Origin: Bacteroidales bacterium
GTDB lineage: Bacteria; Bacteroidota; Bacteroidia; Bacteroidales; UBA932
Length of the DNA: 31,911 nucleotides
Reading direction: 5' to 3'
Assembly (NCBI GenBank): GCA_017615435.1
Contig: JAGAAF010000033.1
Coordinates: forward strand, 1 to 31,911
Shown piece by piece: positions 16,325 through 24,301 of the stretch; position 1 is the first letter of the stretch, and every line of letters starts with the position of its first letter. The translations under genes were made by a program, and so were the position numbers. The notes beneath the pieces were generated by a model that worked only from the letters and a program-made list of their open reading frames with translations, was not told the DNA's origin and ran no database searches.

Positions 16325-17696
16325 ACTTACATTCAGCATAGGCGGAGTTCATCCGGACGACGCCAAGAGCTCGAAAGACTGCAAGATCGAGGTCCTTCCT
16401 CTGCCCGAGACCGTGTATGTGTCGGTTGCCCAGCATCTTGGAGCCCCGGCGGTGCCCGTGGTCGCAGTAGGGGATAAAGTCAAGGTCGGCCAGGTCCTGG
16501 CGGAGCCCGGCGGATTCATTTCGGCATTCGTGCATTCTCCCGTGAGCGGAACGGTGAAATCCATCGCTCCGCGTGCCGACCTGGCCGGAAAGCCGGTGGC
16601 GCACATCGAGATAGCGGTGGAGGGTGACGAATGGGCCGAAGGCATAGACCTTTCCGACACGCTCGTTACCGAACTGCCGACCGATAAGGCCGCCACGCTC
16701 GAGAAGATCAAGCAGTGCGGTATCGTGGGCCTCGGCGGCGCCACCTTCCCGACTCACGTCAAGCTCAACCCCGCTCCGGGTTCGAAGGCCGAGTGCCTGA
16801 TAATCAACGGCGCGGAGTGCGAGCCTTACCTCACGAGCGATTACCGCATTATGCTCGAGCGCACGAAGGAGATCATCGTGGGCGCGGCTATTATGCAGCA
16901 GGTGCTCGGCGGGTGCAGGTGCGTGATCGGAATCGAAGAGAACAAACCGGAGGCTATCAAGGCTATGCGCGCTGCGCTGGCGGAGCTTCCGTACGACAAT
17001 ATCAAGGTCCAGCCGCTGAAGAAGCGCTACCCGCAGGGCGGTGAGAAACAGCTCATCGATGCGGTGATGAAGCGCCAGGTCGGCTCGGGCGGTCTTCCCA
17101 TCAGCGTGGGTGCGGTGGTGCAGAACGCAGCTACCGCCCTTGCGGTGTACGAGGCCGTGCAGAAGAACAAGCCTTTGATTACCAATGTGCTGACTGTCAC
17201 AGGCGATTGCCTTCCGGTTGAAAAGCAGCACAACTATCTGTTCAGAATCGGCATCCCGCTTTCGTTCATAGCGGAGTATGCCGGGGGAGTGCCTGAAGGC
17301 GCGGCGAAGATAATCAGCGGCGGCCCTATGATGGGACGCGCGATCTCGAATCTCGATGCCACCACCGTGAAGGGCTCGTCCTCCATCCTCTATCTGAGCG
17401 AGGAAGCGACCAAGCGCGCTCCCGAATCGAACTGTATCAGGTGCGGCCGCTGTGCCGAAGCCTGTCCTATGGGCCTCGAACCGTTCCTGCTGCGCCGTCT
17501 GACGCTGGCTGGAGACCTCGAAGGCCTTGAGCAAAATGCGATGCAGGACTGCATCGAGTGCGGCTGCTGCCTTTACAGCTGCCCGGCGAACATCCCGCTG
17601 CTCGATCTTCTGCGTCAGTCGAAGAACCAGGTTCTCGGCGCAATGCGCGCCCGAGCCGCAGCTGCAAAGGCAGCGGCCGAAGCCGCTAAAAAATAG
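16317..17696 (+). CDS. rnfC: Rnf complex subunit C
   Basis: RnfC is the peripheral subunit that carries FMN and two 4Fe-4S clusters and exchanges electrons with NAD. The 459-residue protein begins MRKLTFSIGGVHPDD. It has the glycine-rich IVGLGGATFPTHVKL (FMN/NADH-type site, ~residue 137), NGAECEPYLT (~165) and two cluster motifs, CIRCGRCAEACP from Cys373 and CIECGCCLYSCP from Cys412, then an Ala/Lys-rich tail. I chose the ATG at 16317 because the protein family begins there; the frame stays open 13 codons further upstream inside rnfB without homology. AAAGGAGG lies about 7 nt before this ATG, unusual for Bacteroidota, but it also encodes rnfB residues KEA. Confidence 0.95.
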   Translation: MRKLTFSIGGVHPDDAKSSKDCKIEVLPLPETVYVSVAQHLGAPAVPVVAVGDKVKVGQVLAEPGGFISAFVHSPVSGTVKSIAPRADLAGKPVAHIEIAVEGDEWAEGIDLSDTLVTELPTDKAATLEKIKQCGIVGLGGATFPTHVKLNPAPGSKAECLIINGAECEPYLTSDYRIMLERTKEIIVGAAIMQQVLGGCRCVIGIEENKPEAIKAMRAALAELPYDNIKVQPLKKRYPQGGEKQLIDAVMKRQVGSGGLPISVGAVVQNAATALAVYEAVQKNKPLITNVLTVTGDCLPVEKQHNYLFRIGIPLSFIAEYAGGVPEGAAKIISGGPMMGRAISNLDATTVKGSSSILYLSEEATKRAPESNCIRCGRCAEACPMGLEPFLLRRLTLAGDLEGLEQNAMQDCIECGCCLYSCPANIPLLDLLRQSKNQVLGAMRARAAAAKAAAEAAKK

Positions 17697-17702
17697 AAGC
17701 AT

Positions 17703-18668
17703 ATGGGAAAGAATATGTTAGTATCTCCGTCTCCCCACATCCACGCCGACGTGAGCACCCGCTCGCTGATGCTGGACGTGGTGATAGCGCTTCTGCCGGC
17801 GACCATCGTCGCGGTGCTGTTCTACGGCTGGAGCGAGCTGCTCGTCCTCGGAGTGAGCATCGCTTCGTGCGTGCTGCTCGAATGGGCGGTAACACGCTTC
17901 CTTATGAAGAAACCCTCCACCGTGGGCGATATGTCCGCCGTGGTCACGGGTCTTCTGCTGGCGCTCAACCTGCCCGTCACTACTCCCTGGTGGATCGTGC
18001 TTATCGGCGCGGTAGTCGCTATCGGAGTGGCGAAGATGAGCTTCGGCGGCCTCGGCCAGAACGTGTTCAACCCGGCCATCACGGCGCGCGTGTTCCTGCT
18101 GGTTTCGTTCCCGGCTCAGATGACAGATTGGACTGTCCCTGCCGGATTCATCCATTCTACGGACGCTGTTTCGGGCGCAACGCTGCTCGGACGCTATGCC
18201 GAAGGCGGTATGGACGCTATCGCCGGGACCGATTATCTGCAGACGCTGTTCCTGAACATAGGCGGATCTGCCGGTGAAATCAGTGCGATCGCGCTTCTCG
18301 CCGGCTTCGTGTATCTGCTTGTCCGCAGGGTTATCAAGCCCTGGATTACTCTCAGTATCTTCGGAACCGTGGCGCTCGTCAGCCTTATCTTCTGGCTCGC
18401 GAATTCCGCCCAGTTCTCCGATCCTCTGTTCAACCTCCTCACCGGAGGTGTGATCCTCGGCGCCTGCTTTATGGCGACTGATTATGTCACTTCGCCTATG
18501 AGCAACCTCGGAGGAGTCATCTATGGTGTCGGTATCGGTCTCCTTGTGATGATGATCCGTTACTTCGGTTCGTATCCCGAGGGTATGAGCTTCGCGATAC
18601 TTCTTATGAATATGACGGTGCCGCTGCTCAACAACTGGTTCCATCAGAAAAAATACGGGAGGAAGTAG
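17703..18668 (+). CDS. rnfD: Rnf complex membrane subunit D
   Basis: RnfD is an integral membrane subunit that carries covalently bound FMN and forms part of the ion path. The 321-residue protein has around nine hydrophobic segments. The flavinylation motif is DAVSGATLL with Thr160 as the likely attachment residue. Other family marks are LVSPSPHIHADVSTRSLMLDVV at the N-terminus, FGGLGQNVFNPA near 115 and MATDYVTSP near 258. It begins 6 nt after rnfC and ends 1 nt before rnfG. Confidence 0.96.
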   Translation: MGKNMLVSPSPHIHADVSTRSLMLDVVIALLPATIVAVLFYGWSELLVLGVSIASCVLLEWAVTRFLMKKPSTVGDMSAVVTGLLLALNLPVTTPWWIVLIGAVVAIGVAKMSFGGLGQNVFNPAITARVFLLVSFPAQMTDWTVPAGFIHSTDAVSGATLLGRYAEGGMDAIAGTDYLQTLFLNIGGSAGEISAIALLAGFVYLLVRRVIKPWITLSIFGTVALVSLIFWLANSAQFSDPLFNLLTGGVILGACFMATDYVTSPMSNLGGVIYGVGIGLLVMMIRYFGSYPEGMSFAILLMNMTVPLLNNWFHQKKYGRK

Positions 18669-18669
18669 T

Positions 18670-19236
18670 ATGGCGGCTCAGTCTAATTTAAGGAATATGC
18701 TCCTCTGCCTCACGGGCGTCTGCCTCGTGTGTGCGAGCCTGCTTGCTGCGGTGAATGCCGTGACAAAGGATATTATCGCGGAAACAGCCCACAAGAATCT
18801 CGTGGCTTCGATAGCTGCGGTCCTTCCTGAGGGCGGCGAACTTTCCGAAAGTCTTTCTACGGACGCTGCCGGAATCGGCGAGTACTACGTGCTTTCCGAG
18901 GGCGGCGCTCCCGTGGCTTATGCGGTCAAATCGACCACCAACGGTTTCGGCGGCGCGCTCACTCTTATGGTCGGCGTGCTTCCGGACGGAACGGTCTACA
19001 ATACTTCGGTGCTGGAGCATTCAGAGACTCCTGGCCTAGGCGCGAAGTGCACCGAGGAAGAGTCTCATTTCCGCACCCAGTTCAAGGGCTTCAGCGGTGA
19101 ACTGAAAGTCACTAAGGACGGCGGCGCGGTGGACGCTATCACTGCTTCGACCATCACTTCGCGCGCTTTCACGCTTGCGGTGAAGCAGGCAGTGGATATG
19201 GTTTCATCTTTAAATGGAGGATCCCGCGATGAGTAA
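18670..19236 (+). CDS. rnfG: Rnf complex FMN-binding subunit G
   Basis: RnfG is anchored by one N-terminal helix (~9-30, LLCLTGVCLVCASLLAAVNAV) and carries a covalent FMN on its periplasmic side. The product is 188 residues long. The flavinylation motif reads DAITASTITSRA: Thr161 occupies the FMN-attachment position, although the usual SGAT core is TAST here, a variant also seen in other Bacteroidota as far as I know. GFGGALTLMVGV, LEHSETPGLGAKC and FKGFSGELKVTKDGGAVD are typical of the FMN-binding fold. GGGAGG lies upstream of its ATG, and it overlaps rnfE by 8 nt. Confidence 0.94.
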   Translation: MAAQSNLRNMLLCLTGVCLVCASLLAAVNAVTKDIIAETAHKNLVASIAAVLPEGGELSESLSTDAAGIGEYYVLSEGGAPVAYAVKSTTNGFGGALTLMVGVLPDGTVYNTSVLEHSETPGLGAKCTEEESHFRTQFKGFSGELKVTKDGGAVDAITASTITSRAFTLAVKQAVDMVSSLNGGSRDE

Positions 19237-19810
19237 GATGCATTTTCTGACGGACGGTCTTGTCAAGAACAACCCGACCTTCGTGCTCGTGCTCGGTATG
19301 TGTCCGACACTTGCCACCACCACCTCGGCTATGAACGGCCTCGAGATGGGTCTTGCGACTATGTTCGTGCTCATCCTTTCGAATATGGTGATCTCGCTCA
19401 TTTCGCCCATCGTTCCCGATAAGGTGCACATTCCCGTGTACATCGTGGTGATTGCGACCTTCGTGACGTTGCTCGAATTGCTGATGAAGGCCTATGTGCC
19501 TGACATCTACGCGACCCTCGGCCTGTTCATCCCCCTTATCGTGGTGAACTGCATCGTGCTGGGACGCGCCGAGGCATTCGCCAACAAGAACGGCATCGGC
19601 GCTTCCGCGCTCGACGGCATCGGCGTCGGCCTCGGCTTCACCGTTTCACTGACGGTCATCGGCCTTGTCCGCGAGCTGCTCGGCAGCGGATCCGCCTTCG
19701 GCTTCAAGCTCCTGCCCGGCGACGGCATCCTCGCCTTCGTGCTCGCACCGGGAGCGTTCATCGTGATAGGTTTCCTGATGGTTTTGTTTAACAAATATCT
19801 CAAGAAGTAA
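19229..19810 (+). CDS. rnfE: Rnf complex membrane subunit E
   Basis: RnfE is one of the two homologous six-helix membrane subunits (with RnfA) that hold a shared iron-sulfur centre in the core of the pump. The 193-residue product has NNPTFVLVLGMCPTLATTTSA near the N-terminus, with the conserved Cys of GMCPTLA, and VNCIVLGRAEAFA in the middle. I chose ATG 19229 (MSKMHFLTDGLVKNNP) rather than the in-frame ATG at 19214, because the former starts the family sequence and GGAGG lies 9 nt before it. It overlaps rnfG by 8 nt and rnfA by 1 nt (TAATG). Confidence 0.95.
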   Translation: MSKMHFLTDGLVKNNPTFVLVLGMCPTLATTTSAMNGLEMGLATMFVLILSNMVISLISPIVPDKVHIPVYIVVIATFVTLLELLMKAYVPDIYATLGLFIPLIVVNCIVLGRAEAFANKNGIGASALDGIGVGLGFTVSLTVIGLVRELLGSGSAFGFKLLPGDGILAFVLAPGAFIVIGFLMVLFNKYLKK

Positions 19811-20388
19811 TGGCAGAGTATCTCTTAATCATCGTTTCAGCGATATTCGTTAACAATATCCTGCTGGCGCAGTTCCTCGGAATCTGCCCGTTCCTCGGAG
19901 TGTCCAACAAACTCAGCACCGCGACGGGTATGTCCGGCGCAGTGTGCTTCGTGATCACTCTCGCCACTGTCGTGACCTGGCTCATCAATAAGTATCTGCT
20001 TGTGCGCTTCGACATTGTGTACCTGCAGACCATAGCGTTCATCCTTGTGATTGCCGCCCTTGTGCAGATGGTCGAAATCGTGCTGAAGAAGGTCAGCCCT
20101 TCGCTCTATCAGGCGCTCGGCATCTTCCTTCCGCTTATCACCACCAACTGCGCCGTCCTCGGCGTTGCTCTCTCCGTGGTGCAGAAGGATATGCCGCTCG
20201 GTCAGGCGACCGTCTATGCGCTCGCGACTGCAATCGGCTGGGGCATAGCTATGATCCTGTTCGCCGGACTGCGCGAGCAGCTCGCAGGCAACGACGTGCC
20301 GAAGGCCTTCAAGGGTCTGCCGATCGCGCTTATCACCGCCGGCATTATGGCTCTGGCCTTCCTTGGTTTCACCGGAATCGGAAATTAG
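19810..20388 (+). CDS. rnfA: Rnf complex membrane subunit A
   Basis: RnfA pairs with RnfE in the membrane core. The 192-residue product has six hydrophobic segments and the paired conserved Cys motifs NNILLAQFLGICPFLGVS (near residue 14-31) and TTNCAVLGVAL (near 112-122), in mirror arrangement to RnfE. The start codon shares one base with the rnfE stop (TAATG), so translation is coupled. It is the last gene of the rnf set; the next gene starts 4 nt after its stop. Confidence 0.96.
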   Translation: MAEYLLIIVSAIFVNNILLAQFLGICPFLGVSNKLSTATGMSGAVCFVITLATVVTWLINKYLLVRFDIVYLQTIAFILVIAALVQMVEIVLKKVSPSLYQALGIFLPLITTNCAVLGVALSVVQKDMPLGQATVYALATAIGWGIAMILFAGLREQLAGNDVPKAFKGLPIALITAGIMALAFLGFTGIGN

Positions 20389-20392
20389 TCCT

Positions 20393-20863
20393 ATGAAGAA
20401 GATTATTGTGGTTCTCGCGCTGCTTGTCGCGTGTGTCGCTCTCAGCGCCCAGCCCCGTTCGTTCGGCGTGCGTTTCGGCGCCGGCCTGGAGATCAGTTAT
20501 CAGCATAATCTCGGTTCCACTCATCAGGGTGCAAACTATTTTGAGTTCGATGCCGGTGTTATGGGCTATACAAATTATCCCGGCTACAGGCTTTCGGCGA
20601 TGTACGATTTCACTCTGCTGAAGTTCCACTTCCTCTGGGGCGACTGGAATATGGCCCTTGGCCCGGGCGTGACGCTGGGTATGTACGACAAGTCGAAAGT
20701 AATGGGCGGTCTGGTGGTTCAGTACGCCCTGACTTACGATTTCCCGACCCTGCCACTGTCTCTGGGCATTGACACCCGTCCGTGCTTCATCTTCACGGAT
20801 AAGGGGGCAGTTATGTCCTTCAAGGAAATGGTCCCGATGGCCAGCCTCCGCTGGAGGTTCTGA
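20393..20863 (+). CDS. small outer-membrane beta-barrel-like protein
   Basis: The 156-residue product starts with a cleavable signal peptide (MKKIIVVLALLVACVALSAQ, cleavage near Ala19-Gln20). The rest shows alternating hydrophobic-polar strands rich in Tyr, Phe and Gly, and ends in the aromatic ...SLRWRF, which is typical of outer-membrane barrels recognised by BamA. I take it as a small six-to-eight-strand barrel protein of unknown function. ATG 20393 is chosen because it opens the signal peptide and follows the rnfA stop by 4 nt; upstream in-frame starts lie inside rnfA. Position at the end of the rnf run suggests cotranscription. It converges on the serine hydrolase with only 2 nt between stops. 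Confidence 0.75.
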   Translation: MKKIIVVLALLVACVALSAQPRSFGVRFGAGLEISYQHNLGSTHQGANYFEFDAGVMGYTNYPGYRLSAMYDFTLLKFHFLWGDWNMALGPGVTLGMYDKSKVMGGLVVQYALTYDFPTLPLSLGIDTRPCFIFTDKGAVMSFKEMVPMASLRWRF

Positions 20864-20865
20864 TC

Positions 20866-21930
20866 CTACAGATACGGGTAGATATGCTCCCTGAAGAGGG
20901 AGAGTTCGTTTGCCGTGTTGGCTGTCCAGGCGGTAAGGACTATCACCGCGTTCTTTGAGGGAAGCACGAATATGAACTGTCCGCCTGCGCCGTCGGCCCT
21001 GAAGCCTTCGGTGACGTTGCGCCAGGTCTGGTAGCCGTAGCCCATAGTCCAATCATTCATATACTTCTGATCAAGGCCGGGAGGGCAGTTGTCGATGTGC
21101 TTCGCGCCCATAGTCTCCATCCATTCGGCAGGAACGAGTTGTCTGCGCCCCCAGCGGCCTTTCTGAAGCATCAGGAGGCCCATTTTAGCCATATCTTCAG
21201 TCTTGAGGTGAAGGCCCCATCCGCCGCAACTTACTCCGTCGGCATCTGCGTCCCACTCGGGTTTGTCGATGCCAAGAGGCTCAAAGAGACGTGGTGTAAG
21301 GTAATCCAGCACGCTCTCTCCGGTGACTTTGGTCACTATCGCAGAAAGGATATATGATCCAAGTGAATTGTAACGGAAAGTGGTTCCCGGCTTATGGACA
21401 AACGGGTGCGCGAAGAATGCAGCTGCAATGTCGGCCCCCTCGCCAAGCACCGACTGGATATTTTTGTTGTCCCTGCCGAGGACTTTGTATGTGGGGTCGG
21501 AATCGTGTCCGCCGGCCATCATCAGCAGATCCTCGACCGTGGCTTCGCAGGGGTTGCCTTCGACCTGTTTGTCGGGGAAGTAGTCGGCTACTTTGTCTTC
21601 CAGCGTCATTTTGCCTTCGCTGATTGCGAGACCCACTGCAGTCGCGGTGAAGGTCTTGCTCACGGAGAACATTGTGTGGGGTTTGTCGGCACTCCAGTCG
21701 CCGAAGTATTCCTCGTAAATCACCGCACCGTCCTTAACTACCATTATGCTGTGAAGGTTGTCTCCTTTTTCGAAGGTGGCGGGAGCGAGCATTTTGACAG
21801 CCGCGCTGTCTTTGAAGGCTTGAATGCCTTCAATCAGTTCGGGAGATGCCTCTGCGCGGGGCAGACTGGTCGGTCCGCTGCACGCCACCAGCGTGGCGAA
21901 CAGGGCTGAAAGTGCAAATGAACGTTTCAT
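20866..21930 (-). CDS. serine hydrolase (beta-lactamase/NylB type), lipoprotein
   Basis: The 354-residue protein belongs to the COG1680 penicillin-binding-protein-like hydrolases. A lipoprotein signal peptide ends at Cys17 (LVAC). The catalytic S-x-x-K is Ser89-Val-Ser-Lys92 (MFSVSKTF), and the second motif is FRYNSLGSYILSAI (near 195-210), which resembles the Y-N-S/T form of NylB-like esterases rather than the YSN of AmpC. WGLHLKTEDMAKMGLLML and GYGYQTWRN are further family marks. It may cleave a peptide, ester or amide in the envelope; true beta-lactam resistance is not implied. The start codon shares one base with the nfnB stop (TAATG on the - strand), so it is translated with the reductase, an odd partner. 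Confidence 0.88.
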   Translation of the reverse strand: MKRSFALSALFATLVACSGPTSLPRAEASPELIEGIQAFKDSAAVKMLAPATFEKGDNLHSIMVVKDGAVIYEEYFGDWSADKPHTMFSVSKTFTATAVGLAISEGKMTLEDKVADYFPDKQVEGNPCEATVEDLLMMAGGHDSDPTYKVLGRDNKNIQSVLGEGADIAAAFFAHPFVHKPGTTFRYNSLGSYILSAIVTKVTGESVLDYLTPRLFEPLGIDKPEWDADADGVSCGGWGLHLKTEDMAKMGLLMLQKGRWGRRQLVPAEWMETMGAKHIDNCPPGLDQKYMNDWTMGYGYQTWRNVTEGFRADGAGGQFIFVLPSKNAVIVLTAWTANTANELSLFREHIYPYL

Positions 21931-23315
21931 TATTTATTAAGGTATTCTTTTATCGCAGCGGCGGCTTTGCGACCGGCTCCCATTGCGAGGATGACGGTGG
22001 CGGCGCCTGTGACTGCGTCGCCGCCGGCGAAGATGCCCGGGCGCGTTGTCGCGCCGTTCTCGTCGGCGACCAGTCCGCCGCGCCGCGTGGTCTCGAGGCC
22101 CTTGGTGCTGGCTGCGATTAGCGGGTTGGGGGAGGTGCCGAGAGCCATAATCACGGTGTCGGTCGCGATCTCGAACTCCGAGCCTTCGATGGGGACGGGG
22201 GAGCGGCGGCCGCTTTCGTCCGGTTCGCCGAGTTCCATCCTGATGCACTTGATGCCGGTGACCCAGCCTTTGTCGTCGCCGAGAACTTCCACCGGGTTGG
22301 TGAGCATATCGAAGATGATGCCTTCCTGGCGGGCGTGGTGAACTTCCTCGCGGCGCGCGGGCAGCTCCACCTCCGTACGGCGGTAGATGATATGCACTTC
22401 TGCTCCCAGGCGGAGTGCGGTGCGCGCCGCGTCCATCGCGACGTTTCCTCCTCCGACCACGCACACTTTCTTTCCTGCGTGGATAGGGGTGAGATAATCA
22501 TCCCTGTATGCCTTCATCAGGTTGTTCCTGGTAAGGAATTCGTTGGCGGAGAACACTCCGTTGAGGTTTTCTCCGGGGATGCCCATAAACTTCGGCAGGC
22601 CGGCGCCAGTGCCGATAAACACGGCCTTGAAGCCTTCCTTGTCGAAGAGTTCGTCGATGGTGACCGTGCGGCCGATAATGACATCGGTCTCTATCTTCAC
22701 GCCGAGCTTGAGCACTTCGTTGATTTCGTGCTGCAGCACGCTGTCCTTCGGAAGACGGAACTCCGGGATGCCGTAGACCAGCACGCCGCCGATCTTGTGC
22801 AGAGCTTCGAAGATGGTGACATCGTAGCCCCATTTCGCAAGGTCGCTCGCGCACGCAAGGCCGGCCGGACCGGATCCGATGATGGCGACCTTCTCGCCCT
22901 TGCCCACCTTCTCTATGTCGGCCGCTTCAGCGCTATGGCCGTTCTCGCGGCACCAGTCAGCCGTGAAGCGCTCGAGGTTGCCTATCGCCACGCTCTCGCC
23001 CTTGATGCCGAGGATGCAACTGCCTTCGCACTGCGTCTCCTGCGGGCACACTCGTCCGCACACGGCCGGCAGGGAAGAGTCCTTCGCTATCACCGTGGCC
23101 GCTCCGATCACGTCGCCCTCTTTCAGATGGGCGATGAAGCCGGGTATGTCTATGCCCACGGGGCAGGCCGTCACGCAGCGCGGGTTCTTGCAATGCAGGC
23201 AGCGCGCTGCCTCCGTCTTCGCCTCTTCCAGGTTGAATCCAAGGCTTACTTCTTCGAAATTGCGGGCCCTCTCCTTGGGATCCTGCTCGCGAACTTTAGT
23301 CCTTTCAGTGATCAT
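21930..23315 (-). CDS. nfnB: NADPH-binding large subunit of NfnAB-type ferredoxin:NADP+ oxidoreductase (GltD-like)
   Basis: This 461-residue flavoprotein resembles the glutamate synthase small subunit. The N-terminal part has Fe-S motifs CLHCKNPRCVTACPVGIDIP and VCGRVCPQETQCEGSC; then a FAD site IIGSGPAGLACASDLAKWG (~150), an NADPH site VCVVGGGNVAMDAARTALRLG near 290, and a C-terminal FAD motif GIFAGGDAVTGAATVILAMGAGRKAA near 425. Because its partner is an FNR-like ferredoxin/NAD subunit and no gltA-large glutamate synthase gene is near, I favour NfnB (NADH-dependent ferredoxin:NADP+ transhydrogenase) or the related sulfide dehydrogenase subunit. The ATG overlaps nfnA by 4 nt (ATGA). Confidence 0.9.
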   Translation of the reverse strand: MITERTKVREQDPKERARNFEEVSLGFNLEEAKTEAARCLHCKNPRCVTACPVGIDIPGFIAHLKEGDVIGAATVIAKDSSLPAVCGRVCPQETQCEGSCILGIKGESVAIGNLERFTADWCRENGHSAEAADIEKVGKGEKVAIIGSGPAGLACASDLAKWGYDVTIFEALHKIGGVLVYGIPEFRLPKDSVLQHEINEVLKLGVKIETDVIIGRTVTIDELFDKEGFKAVFIGTGAGLPKFMGIPGENLNGVFSANEFLTRNNLMKAYRDDYLTPIHAGKKVCVVGGGNVAMDAARTALRLGAEVHIIYRRTEVELPARREEVHHARQEGIIFDMLTNPVEVLGDDKGWVTGIKCIRMELGEPDESGRRSPVPIEGSEFEIATDTVIMALGTSPNPLIAASTKGLETTRRGGLVADENGATTRPGIFAGGDAVTGAATVILAMGAGRKAAAAIKEYLNK

Positions 23316-24160
23316 AGTGAGAATCCGTATTTTTCTTTGTCCTGGGCTTCTTCCGTCTTATACTGTCCCTGTCTGCGCATAGCTTCGTCGAAATCGACCA
23401 GCGCGCCGTCGAATTCAGGGCCGTCCACGCAGGCGAACTTCGTCTTTCCGCCCACGCTCACGCGGCACGCTCCGCACATTCCGGTGCCGTCCACCATCAG
23501 GGTGTTGAGGCTTACCGTCACGGGGATGCCGAGTTTGATGCAGGTGAGGGTGCTGAACTTCATCATTATCATAGGGCCTATCGCTATGCACCTGTCGTAA
23601 TGGCGGCCCTCTCCTACGAGCTTCTCGAGCATCGCCGTGCCCACTCCGTGGAAACCGAACGATCCGTCGTCGGTGCAGAGATGCAGCTCGTCGCAGACCT
23701 TCGCCATTTCCTCTTTATAAATAAGGAGGCTTTCGTTGCGCGCGCCGATGATCACCTCCACGTGTGCGCCGTGCTCCTTGAGCCACTTGGCCTGAGGGTA
23801 GACGGGAGCAGTTCCGACTCCGCCCGCGATGAAGACGATGCTCAGCTTCGAGAGCTCTTCGTCGGTCAGTTCGCACAGTTCGGATGCCTTCCCGAGAGGC
23901 CCAACCACGTCCGCGAACGCCTCGCCCTCCTCGCGGGCGACAATAGCGGCGCTGGACACGCCTATCTTCTGGGTGACGATGGTCACCGTGCCTTTTTCGG
24001 CGTCGTAATCGCTGATTGTGAGAGGAACTCTTTCTCCCTTTTCGTCGTTCCTGACGATGAGGAACTGTCCTGGTTTTGCCGAGCGGGCTATCCTGGGCGC
24101 ACTGACCACCATCCTGCAGATGGTCGGGGTCAGCATTTCTTTACGCAATATTGTGTACAT
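23312..24160 (-). CDS. nfnA: FAD/[2Fe-2S] small subunit of NfnAB-type oxidoreductase
   Basis: The 282-residue protein is of the dihydroorotate-dehydrogenase-electron-transfer/ferredoxin-NADP reductase type: an N-terminal FAD domain (AKPGQFLIV, RVPLTISDYD), an NAD domain (VFIAGGVGTAPVYPQAKWL near 115), and a C-terminal [2Fe-2S] set GMCGACRV and KTKFACVDGP (near 220-240). In NfnAB it binds NADH and bifurcates electrons to ferredoxin, with NADPH on the partner. I chose ATG 24160 (MYTILRKEML), since it starts the family sequence and lies 9 nt after a TATCTTTG box. It is the first gene of a three-gene operon. Confidence 0.9.
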   Translation of the reverse strand: MYTILRKEMLTPTICRMVVSAPRIARSAKPGQFLIVRNDEKGERVPLTISDYDAEKGTVTIVTQKIGVSSAAIVAREEGEAFADVVGPLGKASELCELTDEELSKLSIVFIAGGVGTAPVYPQAKWLKEHGAHVEVIIGARNESLLIYKEEMAKVCDELHLCTDDGSFGFHGVGTAMLEKLVGEGRHYDRCIAIGPMIMMKFSTLTCIKLGIPVTVSLNTLMVDGTGMCGACRVSVGGKTKFACVDGPEFDGALVDFDEAMRRQGQYKTEEAQDKEKYGFSL

Positions 24161-24169
24161 AGCAAGGAA

Positions 24170-24177
24170 CAAAGATA
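24170..24177 (-). promoter_or_regulatory. -7 box for the nfnAB operon
   Basis: Read on the - strand, 24177-24170 is TATCTTTG, a perfect TAnnTTTG, and lies 9 nt before the nfnA ATG. It is 23 bp away from the tRNA-Arg -7 box facing the other way, so both share a small divergent promoter region. Confidence 0.6.
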
Positions 24178-24200
24178 CACAATAATTGAATTTTTTGCCT

Positions 24201-24208
24201 TATATTTG
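24201..24208 (+). promoter_or_regulatory. -7 box for tRNA-Arg
   Basis: TATATTTG matches the consensus and ends 19 nt before the first tRNA base. No good -33 box is seen at the standard spacing. Confidence 0.6.
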
Positions 24209-24227
24209 CGGACCTTAATGATAGGAT

Positions 24228-24301
24228 GGTTCCGTAGCTCAGCTGGATAGAGCAACAGCCTTCTAAGCTGTGGGTCACGCGTTCGAATCGCGTCGGAATC
24301 A
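24228..24301 (+). tRNA. tRNA-Arg (anticodon TCT)
   Basis: The 74 nt sequence folds as a full cloverleaf: acceptor GGTTCCG/CGGAATC (one G-U pair), D-arm GCTC/GAGC, anticodon arm ACAGC/GCTGT with loop CTTCTAA and anticodon TCT at 24262-24264 reading AGA codons, and T-arm ACGCG/CGCGT with the loop TTCGAAT. Discriminator is A24301. The CCA end is not encoded, as the next bases are CGAACA. The last three bases also form part of the inverted repeat described at 24299. Confidence 0.95.

Noticed and set aside
16269..17702. 477-codon open frame on the - strand opposite rnfC
   Set aside because: It is a codon-pattern shadow of rnfC with His/Arg-rich low-complexity translation and no promoter.
20866..21930. 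Antibiotic-resistance beta-lactamase
   Set aside because: It has the SxxK motif of the superfamily, but the second motif is of Y-N-S type and the gene is a lipoprotein coupled to nfnB. There is no reason to infer beta-lactam resistance.
21930..23315. Glutamate synthase small subunit (gltD)
   Set aside because: The sequence is GltD-like, but its partner is an FNR-type [2Fe-2S] subunit rather than the large glutamate synthase subunit, so NfnB is the better name.
22335..23600. 421-codon + strand frame over nfnB
   Set aside because: Shadow of the - strand nfnB gene; no recognisable domain and no promoter.
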